A stretch of 64,000 bases of DNA, taken from Gulosibacter molinativorax (lineage in GTDB: Bacteria; Actinomycetota; Actinomycetes; Actinomycetales; Microbacteriaceae). The position numbers and the translations under genes are program-made. This document shows, one piece after another, positions 49,642-57,600 of the stretch. Each line of letters begins with the position of its first letter. Position 1 is the stretch's first letter. The stretch lies in the NCBI RefSeq assembly GCF_003010915.2, contig NZ_CP028426.1, positions 2,666,001 to 2,730,000 on the forward strand. The letters run 5' to 3'. The notes beneath the pieces are model-generated. The model was not told the DNA's origin and searched no databases. It saw only the letters and a list, made by a program, of their open reading frames with translations.

Positions 49642-50714
49642 GACCCGTCGAGTTCGTTGTAGATATTGAGCGCGGTCTGCCCGAGCACGGGGGAGTTCGT
49701 GTCCCTCGAGCCCATCGCGATGCTCGAGGTCACGCCCACGACGTATCCGGTGCCGGATGCGCTGTCATAGTTTGCGAGCCAGCCGCCGCCGGAGGCCCCC
49801 TGTGTCATCGTGCAGTCGTGGGTGTATCCGCCCTGCCAGTTCGAGGTGAACGAGGTGGATGCGCACATGTACTCTTCGCGGCCGTCGTAGGGGGCGGCGC
49901 TCGGATAGCCAATCTGCGTCAGCGTTTCGACAGGGATGCCGAATGCGATGCCCTGCGCGCCAGCCGCCTCCTGGATGGTCTGGCCGTCCTTTTCTTCCAT
50001 CTTGAGGAAGGCGTAGTCGTAGTTCCAGCCCTCCTGGCTGAGGAGGTAGCCCTCTTCATCGGTGATCGCGCCGTCGACGAACTGCTGCGGCACGGCCACG
50101 GAGACCGCGGCCCACATCCCGTGCGGCTGCTCTTGCGCATCGTTGCGGTCGCCCGGCACGAAGATCATCGACTCGGCGAGGGTGCCGGTGCCATCGGTCG
50201 ACACGACGCAGTGCGCCGCGGTGACGACGATGCTGCCGGACTTAGAGTTCACGACCGTCGCCGAGCAGACATTGAGCATTTGGCCGTCGAACGTGAAGTA
50301 CAGGCGGCCGAAGGTCGAGGCGCCAAGGCCAGCGCGGTCAAAGACCTCGGCGTCCGCCACGGTGCCGTAGCCGTTTGGCTTCGAGGGCATCGTCTCGGTC
50401 GCGGGCAGGTAGGCACCGGTCGCGGGGTCGCCAGGTCCCGGTGGGAGGCTGTTGTCTGGCGACTGAAACTCCATGCCCTCGGCGTCTTCCATCTTTGATG
50501 GGTCGGACCAGAAGTCGTGCGACTCCTGCGGGGTGCTCTCGAAGTCTTCGCGCAGGCCCGCGTCATCACTCACGACCTCGGGCAGATACGGTTCGTAACC
50601 GCCAGCGGAAGCCTCGCCCTGCACATCCGTGACCGCGCATCCGCTCAGGAGGAAAGCCGCGACCGTAGCGAGGATCGCACCGGTGCGGCGGATGCCGTTA
50701 CGGGGGTTGGGCAT
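49638..50714 (-). CDS. Trypsin-like serine protease, lipoprotein
   Basis: A 358-residue secreted protease. The signal peptide ends in a lipobox LLSGC (Cys 26). The chymotrypsin-fold triad is H168 in VTAAHC, D233 in NYDYAFLKM and S308 in QGASGGGW. A segment of about 115 residues between the lipid anchor and protease domain is acidic and Pro-rich. Cys pairs near the active site suggest disulfides. I chose the ATG at 50714, with GGAG four bases upstream; the longer reading to 51047 has no such signal. It is coupled to the lipoprotein gene behind it. Confidence 0.85.
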   Translation of the reverse strand: MPNPRNGIRRTGAILATVAAFLLSGCAVTDVQGEASAGGYEPYLPEVVSDDAGLREDFESTPQESHDFWSDPSKMEDAEGMEFQSPDNSLPPGPGDPATGAYLPATETMPSKPNGYGTVADAEVFDRAGLGASTFGRLYFTFDGQMLNVCSATVVNSKSGSIVVTAAHCVVSTDGTGTLAESMIFVPGDRNDAQEQPHGMWAAVSVAVPQQFVDGAITDEEGYLLSQEGWNYDYAFLKMEEKDGQTIQEAAGAQGIAFGIPVETLTQIGYPSAAPYDGREEYMCASTSFTSNWQGGYTHDCTMTQGASGGGWLANYDSASGTGYVVGVTSSIAMGSRDTNSPVLGQTALNIYNELDGS

Positions 50715-50838
50715 GGGGCTCCATTCGTGGGAATACCACTTAGTCTTGCCAATAACGGTACCGTCCGCGTCGTTCATTGGGTGGAATCGAATGCACGCGC
50801 AGGGAATGATTCGTCGTAACGGGGCGTTGACCGCGGGT

Positions 50839-51858
50839 ATGACGAATTTCTCGGTGCTCGACCTTATTCCCGTCAATTCGGCACAGCGCGTGGCGGATGC
50901 GTTGCAGTCGTCGAAGGAACTGGTGGAGACCTCGGATCGTCTCGGATACCACCGGTACTGGGTGGCCGAGCACCACAACACCGAGTCGATTGCGTCGACG
51001 TCGCCCGCAGTGGCGCTCGCGTACCTCGGGAGCGCGACGGAGCGCATCCGCCTCGGTTCTGGTGGGGTGATGCTGCCGAATCACTCGCCGCTCGTGATCG
51101 CGGAGCAGTTCGCGCTGCTCGAGGGGATGTACCCGGATCGCGTCGACGTTGGTCTCGGTCGGGCGCCCGGCACCGACCCGATCACGGCGCGCGCACTGCG
51201 GCGCGACATGTCGCGGGATGCGGTTAATCGCTATCCGGCGGATGTGCTGGAGCTCGCGGGGTATCTCGGGGATGTGCGGCCGCAGGTCGACGCGGAGACA
51301 TTCACGAAGCTCAAGGCCGCGGCCGACCTCGAGCACCGGCCGCAGGTGTGGCTACTCGGTTCGAGCTTGTACTCGGCCGAGCTCGCGGGCGTGCTCGGGC
51401 TGCCGTTCTCGTACGCGAATCACTTCGCGATGGGCAACGACGCGGTGGGCGCTGTGCGGCACTATCGCGAGCATTTTGAGCCGTCGCAGGTGCTCGAGCG
51501 ACCCCTTGCGATGGTCTCGGCGACGGTACTGATCGCCGACACGATCGAGGAGGCGCGCTACCTCGACCTGCCCTCACGCGTGAACCGCTACCAGCTGATG
51601 GCGGGGAAGCTGGGGCGGACGATGACGCCGGAAGACGCGAAGGCGTTCTCGGAGCGGCTCATCAACAGCGATCTTTGGCACCGCGCGACCGGCAGCCAGT
51701 TCGTGGGGCCGACGCAGCTCGTCGCGAGCAGCATCCGCCACTTGCGCGACCAGACTGGGGCCGATGAGATCATGCTGCAGCCGAATGGCTTTGACGTGGC
51801 TACGCGCATCCATACCCTGACCGAGATCGCGGGCGCGCTCGAGCTATCGGTTGCTTGA
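50839..51858 (+). CDS. Luciferase-like (LLM class) flavin-dependent oxidoreductase
   Basis: A 339-residue TIM-barrel enzyme of the LLM/MsnO8 group: NFSVLDLIPVNSAQRVADAL, then GYHRYWVAEHHNTESIASTSPAV and VGLGRAPGTDP, with a C-terminal DEIMLQPNG block. It likely uses FMN. Substrate unknown. The start at 50839 gives the conserved N-terminus; an in-frame ATG at 50791 is possible. It runs divergently from the protease gene and toward the ThDP enzyme gene. Confidence 0.85.
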   Translation: MTNFSVLDLIPVNSAQRVADALQSSKELVETSDRLGYHRYWVAEHHNTESIASTSPAVALAYLGSATERIRLGSGGVMLPNHSPLVIAEQFALLEGMYPDRVDVGLGRAPGTDPITARALRRDMSRDAVNRYPADVLELAGYLGDVRPQVDAETFTKLKAAADLEHRPQVWLLGSSLYSAELAGVLGLPFSYANHFAMGNDAVGAVRHYREHFEPSQVLERPLAMVSATVLIADTIEEARYLDLPSRVNRYQLMAGKLGRTMTPEDAKAFSERLINSDLWHRATGSQFVGPTQLVASSIRHLRDQTGADEIMLQPNGFDVATRIHTLTEIAGALELSVA

Positions 51859-51871
51859 TCGCCACGGTGTT

Positions 51872-51898
51872 TGAGTAGCCGCAAAGCGGCGTATCGAA
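51872..51898 (+). repeat. REP-like hairpin unit
   Basis: TGAGTAGCCGCAAAGCGGCGTATCGAA: a short stem GCCGC/GCGGC within the same frame of ends as the other units. It lies 13 bases after the LLM gene and may act as a terminator. Confidence 0.65.
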
Positions 51899-52121
51899 AA
51901 CTGCGCGACGAGTGGGCGGACGCCCAGAACTGAGGTCCAGCGGGGCCGATACGCCTACTGGAGAGGGCATATGACCAATCGGGCCGCGACTTCCGCGTTG
52001 AATGCCCGGTGCCTCGCGTTCGTGGGACTGGCAAGGTGGATGGGTGCTGGCATCGACGCCAGCGTGCGCTCCGGAGCATGATTCCGGGTGCGGCATCGAA
52101 GCTGCGGAGAGGACCACCCCA

Positions 52122-53756
52122 ATGACCAATTCACGTTCGGTCGGCAATCTCATCGTCGAGACGCTCGCGAACCACGGAGTTGAGCGCGTGTACTCGGTAC
52201 CCGGCGAAAGCTTCCTCGACGTGCTGGATGGGCTCTACGACTCCAGCATCAACAACGTCGTGTGCCGCCAGGAGGGTGGCGTTGGGTTCATGGCGCTCGC
52301 GGAGGGCCGCCTCACCGGTATTCCGGGAATCGCGATGGTGACGCGCGGCCCGGGTGCCTCCAACTTCTTCATTGCCGCACACTGCGCGTACCAGGATGCG
52401 ACGCCGCTCGTGTGCTTCATCGGGCTCGTGCCGATCGCCGATCGCCGCCGCGAATCCTTCCAGGAATTCAGCATCGACAGCTGGTTCGGCTCGACCGTCA
52501 AGCGCGTGCTCACTGTCGAGAACGCCGATCAGGCGGGGGACATCGTGGCCGAGGCGATGCACGTTGCGGTCTCGGGTCGCCCCGGCCCAGTGGTCGTCGG
52601 TCTCCCCGAGGACCTCCTGCGCGGGCTCACCGAGGTTCCCGCACCGGCGCCGCGCGCCGTGGCCAACCCGGCACCGAGCCGCGCCGACCTCGAGTCGCTG
52701 AAGGAGCGCATCCTCGCCGCCGAGAAGCCGCTGCTGCTCGCGGGAGGCGACGCCTTCTTCGGCGAGACAGGCCGAAAGCTCGCCGACTGGGCGCTCGAGA
52801 ACCACATCCCCGTCGCGGGCGACTGGCGCAACTACGACGTGGTGCCGAACAACCACCCGGCCTACGTCGGCTGGCCAGGCTACGGCCGCCGCGAGAGCAT
52901 CGTCGAGGCAATCAAGGAGGCCGACTTGTTCATCGGCCTCGGCGCCGTGCGCGGCGACGTGATGAGCGAGGGCTATACCGTCGGTTTCGACGCCGAAACG
53001 GTGCTCGTCTCGACGGATGCGCAGCTGCTGCAGCACTCCGGTCGCGTCGACCAGTTCATCGCCTCGACTCCGGCAAACTTCGTTGCGGAGCTCGCCGAGC
53101 TCGGGGATGTGCGTGGCAACCGGTCGGGCGAGCGCGTCGCCGAATTGCGCGCGAGCCACGAGCGCTTCACCCAGGTAACCGAGCACGAGACCCCGGCAGA
53201 GGGCGTCGACCTCGAGCTCGTCTTCGATGAGCTCGAGCAGCAGCTCGGCGACGAGCGCGTCGTGACCTACGGTGCGGGTAACGCCACAATTTGGGGCCAC
53301 CGCCAGCTCACCCACAATGTGCCGAACAGCCTCGTGGGCTCGCGAAACGGCGCGATGGGCATGGCCGTGCCCGCGGCCGTAGCGGCCTCGCTCGTGTTCC
53401 CCGAGCGCCGCGCGGTTGCGGTGTGCGGCGACGGTGACTTCTTCATGAACGGCCAGGAGGTCGCGACGCTCGTGGCCCAGGGCAGCCGAGCGCTGTTCGT
53501 CGTGGTCGATAACTCGAAGTACGCGACGATCGTCGAGCACCAGGAGCGCTGGTACCCGGGCCGCCCATCCGGCACCGACATGGTGAACCCCGACTTCACG
53601 ACGTGGATCGAATCCTTCGGCGGCCGGGGCGCGCGCCTCGAGTCGAACGAGAACATCGCCGAGACCGTTGCCGAGCTGCTCGAGTTCGATGGCCCGGCGC
53701 TGCTGCACCTCGTGATCGACTCGGCGACACCCTCGCCGAGCGGTGTTGGCTTCTAA
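52122..53756 (+). CDS. ThDP-dependent enzyme, acetolactate synthase-like
   Basis: A 544-residue thiamine diphosphate enzyme with three domains. The catalytic Glu is E51 in CRQEGGVGF. The Mg-ThDP motif starts GDGDFF (436-441) and ends at the DN of FVVVDN. The middle domain has the ADLFIGLGAVRGDV pattern of the family. It groups with acetolactate synthase, glyoxylate carboligase and benzoylformate decarboxylase types. A dedicated acetolactate synthase role is unlikely, because no small subunit or branched-chain genes are near. The ATG at 52122 follows GGAGAGG. Its stop overlaps the start of the second amidohydrolase (TAATG). Confidence 0.88.
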   Translation: MTNSRSVGNLIVETLANHGVERVYSVPGESFLDVLDGLYDSSINNVVCRQEGGVGFMALAEGRLTGIPGIAMVTRGPGASNFFIAAHCAYQDATPLVCFIGLVPIADRRRESFQEFSIDSWFGSTVKRVLTVENADQAGDIVAEAMHVAVSGRPGPVVVGLPEDLLRGLTEVPAPAPRAVANPAPSRADLESLKERILAAEKPLLLAGGDAFFGETGRKLADWALENHIPVAGDWRNYDVVPNNHPAYVGWPGYGRRESIVEAIKEADLFIGLGAVRGDVMSEGYTVGFDAETVLVSTDAQLLQHSGRVDQFIASTPANFVAELAELGDVRGNRSGERVAELRASHERFTQVTEHETPAEGVDLELVFDELEQQLGDERVVTYGAGNATIWGHRQLTHNVPNSLVGSRNGAMGMAVPAAVAASLVFPERRAVAVCGDGDFFMNGQEVATLVAQGSRALFVVVDNSKYATIVEHQERWYPGRPSGTDMVNPDFTTWIESFGGRGARLESNENIAETVAELLEFDGPALLHLVIDSATPSPSGVGF

Positions 53757-55438
53757 TGGCGCTGCAGCTCGACCTGCTCGTCACCGCCGAGCGCATCCTG
53801 ACGCTCGAGGCGGATGCTGACGGGCAGCCCCGCGTGGCGACCCGCATGGGCCTCATGGGCGACCGCATCGTCGGCTTCGATGCCGACCTCGACGGCCTCG
53901 AGGCGCGTCGCACCGAGGAGTTTCCTGGGCGCACGATCGTGCCCGGGTTCATCGACGCCCACTGCCACACGACGTGGTGGGGTCTCGGGCTGAACGGCGC
54001 GCCCGTGGGTGAGGCTCGCGGGCTCGACGAGTTCTACGAGGTGTTGCGGGCCGAGGTCGCGAAGCTTGGCGATGACGAGGATGCGTGGGTCTACGGCATC
54101 GGCTTCAGCGAGAGCCACCACGGCGGCCTCGTGCCGGATCTCGCGACGGTCGACGAGATCACCGGGACTCGCCCCATGTATATCCGCAACGCATCCGGCC
54201 ACTCGGCGCTCGCGAACACCGCGACCCTGCGGCGAATCGGCGCGTTCGAGCCGGGCTTCCAGGATCCCGAGGGCGGCGTCGTGGTGCGGGATGCATCCGG
54301 CGCGTTTACGGGGCTCGTGGAGGAGACGGCGCAGGAGCTGCTGCAGTCGCTCATCCTGCCGTACCCGATCGAGCAGATCGTGGCGGCACTCGATGCCGCA
54401 ACGTTGAAGTACGCCGAGCAGGGCATCACCAGCTTCACGGAGGCTGGCATCGGCGGGGGATGGATTGGCCACAGTCCCGTCGAGATGGCCGCCTATCAGG
54501 CCGCGCGCGAGCAGGGCAAGCTGCACGCCCGCGCGCAGCTCATGCCGGCGATGGATGCGGTGGTTCCGCTCACGGGGAACGATCGCGACTTCGCGGGTTC
54601 GGGTTCGGCGGCGGGACTCTCGCTCGGGATTCGCACGGGCTTCGGCGACGAGCAGTTGTCGCTCGGCCCGGTGAAGGTGTTCACGGACGGGTCGCTGCTT
54701 GGTGGGACTGCGGCCGTCACCGAGTCCTTCTGCGGGCACGACCACAACGTTGGTTATTTGCTGTCCTCGCCCGAGGAGCTGCGAGAGCAGATTCGTTGCG
54801 TATACCGGGCGGGCTGGGCGATCGCGGCCCACGCGATCGGCGACGCCGCGATCGACCTCGCGCTCGACGTCATCGAGGAGTGCCAGAACGAATACGGGAC
54901 GATCCACGCCGCGAGCGGGGAGCGCATCCCGAGCCGCATCGAACACTTCGGCATCACGCGCCAGGACCAGGTCGAGCGCGCCGGGCGGCTCGGCGTGGCG
55001 GTTGCCCCGCAGTACGGGTTCATCCACACGTTCGGCGAGCTAATGGTGAGCCGCGTCGGTGAGGGACGGCGCGATCTGTTGTATCGCGGTCGATCGCTGC
55101 GGGATGCGGGCGTGATTGTCGCGGGCTCGAGCGACTCGCCGGTCGTCGACAACAACGTGCGTCGTGCGATGCAGGCCGCGGTCGATCGCCGGGGGAGCGA
55201 CGGCAGCGTCATTGGGTCGCGCGAGGGACTCTCGCGGGAGGAGGCGCTGCGGCTGTACACCGAGTGGGCGGCGGAGGCGACCGGTCAGCTCTCAAACCGG
55301 GGCACGCTCGCGGTCGGGAAGCTTGCGGACTTCGTCGTGCTCGACTCATCCCCGCTCGAGGCAGAGGATCTCGGGGCGCTCGAGGTTCTGGCCACGTTTG
55401 TTGGTGGAGCGGCGACCTTCGACGCACGCACGTCATAG
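53756..55438 (+). CDS. Amidohydrolase, YtcJ-type (second paralogue)
   Basis: A 560-residue metal-dependent hydrolase, close in sequence to the one at 44808. Shared blocks include DAHCHTTWWGLGL (67-79), TSFTEAG, GGGWIGHSP, CGHDHN, ERAGRL and VGGAATFDAR at the end. The two probably act on related substrates. It is translationally coupled to the ThDP enzyme, so the pair may handle successive steps. The substrate is unknown; candidates are ring amides, hydantoin-like compounds or N-acyl derivatives. Confidence 0.88.
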   Translation: MALQLDLLVTAERILTLEADADGQPRVATRMGLMGDRIVGFDADLDGLEARRTEEFPGRTIVPGFIDAHCHTTWWGLGLNGAPVGEARGLDEFYEVLRAEVAKLGDDEDAWVYGIGFSESHHGGLVPDLATVDEITGTRPMYIRNASGHSALANTATLRRIGAFEPGFQDPEGGVVVRDASGAFTGLVEETAQELLQSLILPYPIEQIVAALDAATLKYAEQGITSFTEAGIGGGWIGHSPVEMAAYQAAREQGKLHARAQLMPAMDAVVPLTGNDRDFAGSGSAAGLSLGIRTGFGDEQLSLGPVKVFTDGSLLGGTAAVTESFCGHDHNVGYLLSSPEELREQIRCVYRAGWAIAAHAIGDAAIDLALDVIEECQNEYGTIHAASGERIPSRIEHFGITRQDQVERAGRLGVAVAPQYGFIHTFGELMVSRVGEGRRDLLYRGRSLRDAGVIVAGSSDSPVVDNNVRRAMQAAVDRRGSDGSVIGSREGLSREEALRLYTEWAAEATGQLSNRGTLAVGKLADFVVLDSSPLEAEDLGALEVLATFVGGAATFDARTS

Positions 55439-55468
55439 TCAGCCGGGCGGGGTGCCGTCGATGGGACA

Positions 55469-57082
55469 ATGGGGAGTGTGAACTTCGATGACCCGCATGA
55501 TGCCCCCGCCAGCTCTGACTACGCGCGCCTGGAGCGCATCCGCGCCACGCTAAAGCGGGTCGACTACACGGTCGATGGTGTCGAGCGGCTGCTCGGTGCC
55601 GATGCGGCGGATGCGCTGCACCGCGACTTGCTCGCCCCTGCGCAGTTCGCGCTTGATGCTCGGCCGGCGGGCGATTCGGCGGATGCGGATGCACAGCTCG
55701 CGGCGCTCATCCGGGTCTACTTGCTGGCGCAACCAGTGGATGCGGGGCTCGTGCCGCGGGTCGACGATCAGGTGGCAGCGGGGCTCCTCGAACCGCGGGA
55801 CCAGGACGGCGTCGTGACGGCGCGCTTCGACCTGCGGCCGTACGCGATCGCCGAGGGCGAGACGACCCTGAACCTGTGGGTCGCGAGCGACCTCGGGGGT
55901 CTGCAGGTTCCCGAAGACCAGCCGCTACGCCGCGATCACGTTGTCGGCATCGGACCGGCGACGACCAATCTCGCGCAGCTCACGCCGCGTCATGACGTCG
56001 ACGTTGCGTTGGATCTCGGCGTCGGGATGGGCGTGCAGACGATGCACCTGCTGCGGCACGCTGGCGAGGTCGTCGCGACCGATATTTCGGACCGCGCTTT
56101 GGCGTTTGCGCGGTTCAACCTGCTGTTTAATGCCGACGACCTTGAGATTGACCCGCGTGACCTGTCGGCGCGAGTGACGCTCGTGCGTGGCGACCTCTTC
56201 GAACCAGTTACCGGGCGGGCGTTTGACCTCATCGTCACGAACCCGCCGTTCGTCATCACCCCGCGCGTCGAGGGCGAGGATGCGAGCGACCAGTACACCT
56301 ATCGTGACGGCGGACGCCCGGGAGACTCGCTTGTGGAGACGATCATCCGCAACATCGGTTCGTATCTCGCGCCGAACGGCATCGCGGTGATGCTCGGCAA
56401 CTGGGAGATCCACGAGGGCGACGAGACGTGGCACTCGCGCCTCGAGACGTGGCCCGATGCGGACACCGACTTGTGGGTTGTCCAGCGCGAGCAGGCCACG
56501 CCGATCGAGTACGCGGACATGTGGCTGAAGGATGCGGCCGAGAACCGCGAGCTGGAGTCTTGGCGCACGCAGTTTGGACGCTACCTGCGCGATTTTGCTT
56601 CGCGCAATGTCGAGGCGATCGGGATGGGGATGTTCTTCCTGCACCAGGGGTCAGCGACGGCAGAAGGCGCGCCCGTGCGTCGCTTCGAGATGCTCGAGCA
56701 CCAGCTTGAGCAGCCGCTTGGGGCGCGCATCCACGACACGTTCGTCGCGGACGACTGGCTGCGCGAGCGGGACGACGAGGACCTGATCGACGAGACGTTC
56801 GTGGTCGCGGGGGACGTAACCGAGGAACGCTGGATGATCCCGGGCGACGCTGACCCGTCGGCGATCCTGTTGCGTCAGGGCGGCGGGTTCCGGCGAACTT
56901 TCCCGGAGACCACGGAGCTTTCGTCGTTTGTGTCGGTGTCCGATGGTGAGCTCACCGGCCGACAGATTCTCACTGCTATTGCGGCCTTGCTCGAGGTCGA
57001 TCAAGATGCGTTGAACGCGCGCGTGTTGCGGGATGTGCGTGATCTCGTGTCGCTCGGTTTCCTAGTTCCGAGGTGGATGTAA
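55469..57082 (+). CDS. SAM-dependent methyltransferase with NPPF motif (PrmC/HemK-like core)
   Basis: A 537-residue protein. The SAM-binding motif DLGVGMGVQT (about residues 180-190) and NPPF (258-261) mark an N-methyltransferase of the PrmC/RsmC type acting on glutamine or an exocyclic amine. The N-terminal 150 residues (helical) and C-terminal 180 residues belong to extra domains found in actinobacterial members. The target is unknown. The ATG at 55469 may be replaced by GTG at 55478, with GACAAT seven bases upstream. The csoR start overlaps its stop. Confidence 0.8.
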   Translation: MGSVNFDDPHDAPASSDYARLERIRATLKRVDYTVDGVERLLGADAADALHRDLLAPAQFALDARPAGDSADADAQLAALIRVYLLAQPVDAGLVPRVDDQVAAGLLEPRDQDGVVTARFDLRPYAIAEGETTLNLWVASDLGGLQVPEDQPLRRDHVVGIGPATTNLAQLTPRHDVDVALDLGVGMGVQTMHLLRHAGEVVATDISDRALAFARFNLLFNADDLEIDPRDLSARVTLVRGDLFEPVTGRAFDLIVTNPPFVITPRVEGEDASDQYTYRDGGRPGDSLVETIIRNIGSYLAPNGIAVMLGNWEIHEGDETWHSRLETWPDADTDLWVVQREQATPIEYADMWLKDAAENRELESWRTQFGRYLRDFASRNVEAIGMGMFFLHQGSATAEGAPVRRFEMLEHQLEQPLGARIHDTFVADDWLRERDDEDLIDETFVVAGDVTEERWMIPGDADPSAILLRQGGGFRRTFPETTELSSFVSVSDGELTGRQILTAIAALLEVDQDALNARVLRDVRDLVSLGFLVPRWM

Positions 57083-57471
57083 TGAATGATGCAGATCCGA
57101 CGGTTGAGTCGGTCGAGTCGGCTGAGCCTGTCGAGTCGGTTGAGCCGGTCGAAACCCCCGAGCCAGCTGGCCCCACGACCCACACCCATACGCATGGCTA
57201 TCGCCACGACGTGCAGCCGCTCAAGAACCGGCTGAAGCGGGTCGAGGGTCAGGTGCGCGGCGTCGAGCGCATGATCGACGATGATGCGTACTGCATCGAC
57301 GTGATTACGCAGATCTCGGCGATCAAGGCCGCGCTCGATCGGGTGTCGACCATCCTGCTCGAAGATCACATCGATCACTGCATGGCCGAGGCCGCGGAAT
57401 CGGGCGATCCGGAGATTACGAAGATCAAGGTGGCCGAGGTCCGCGACGCGGTGGCTCGCCTGCTGAAGTAG
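57082..57471 (+). CDS. csoR: CsoR family copper-responsive repressor
   Basis: A 129-residue all-helical metal sensor. The CsoR ligand set C71, H96 and C100 is present with exactly the M. tuberculosis CsoR spacing (25 and 4 residues). The four-helix domain begins near residue 45 (PLKNRLKRVEGQVRGVERMI). The first 45 residues are an unusual acidic and His-rich tail (THTHTHGYRHD) not found in the core family. The ATG at 57082 follows GAGGTGG and overlaps the methyltransferase stop (TAATG). copZ-copA, its likely target, is 3.6 kb downstream behind a CsoR-type operator. Confidence 0.9.
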   Translation: MNDADPTVESVESAEPVESVEPVETPEPAGPTTHTHTHGYRHDVQPLKNRLKRVEGQVRGVERMIDDDAYCIDVITQISAIKAALDRVSTILLEDHIDHCMAEAAESGDPEITKIKVAEVRDAVARLLK

Positions 57472-57476
57472 CTGCG

Positions 57477-57550
57477 GCGATACCTGACCCCGCATGCCCA
57501 GTCAGGCATGGTGCCAGTGGCAAAGCATGGCACCAGCGGCTGGGTATCGC
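57477..57550. other. Structured intergenic element after csoR
   Basis: An outer stem GCGATACC (57477-57484)/GGTATCGC (57543-57550) encloses two inner stem-loops, CATGCC/GGCATG (57493-57510) and TGGTGCCA/TGGCACCA (57509-57535). The sequence also contains a direct repeat GCATGG-RCCAGYGGC. It could be a terminator, a REP-like element or a small structured RNA. Confidence 0.5.
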
Positions 57551-57600
57551 GCTGATCCTCGAGAACCTCGCTGGTCAGACTAATCGCCTGCCTTCGAACC

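Noticed and set aside
52131-53708. 525-residue reverse-strand open frame across the ThDP enzyme gene
   Set aside because: It is antisense to a gene with intact ThDP motifs and is a charged, domain-free shadow.
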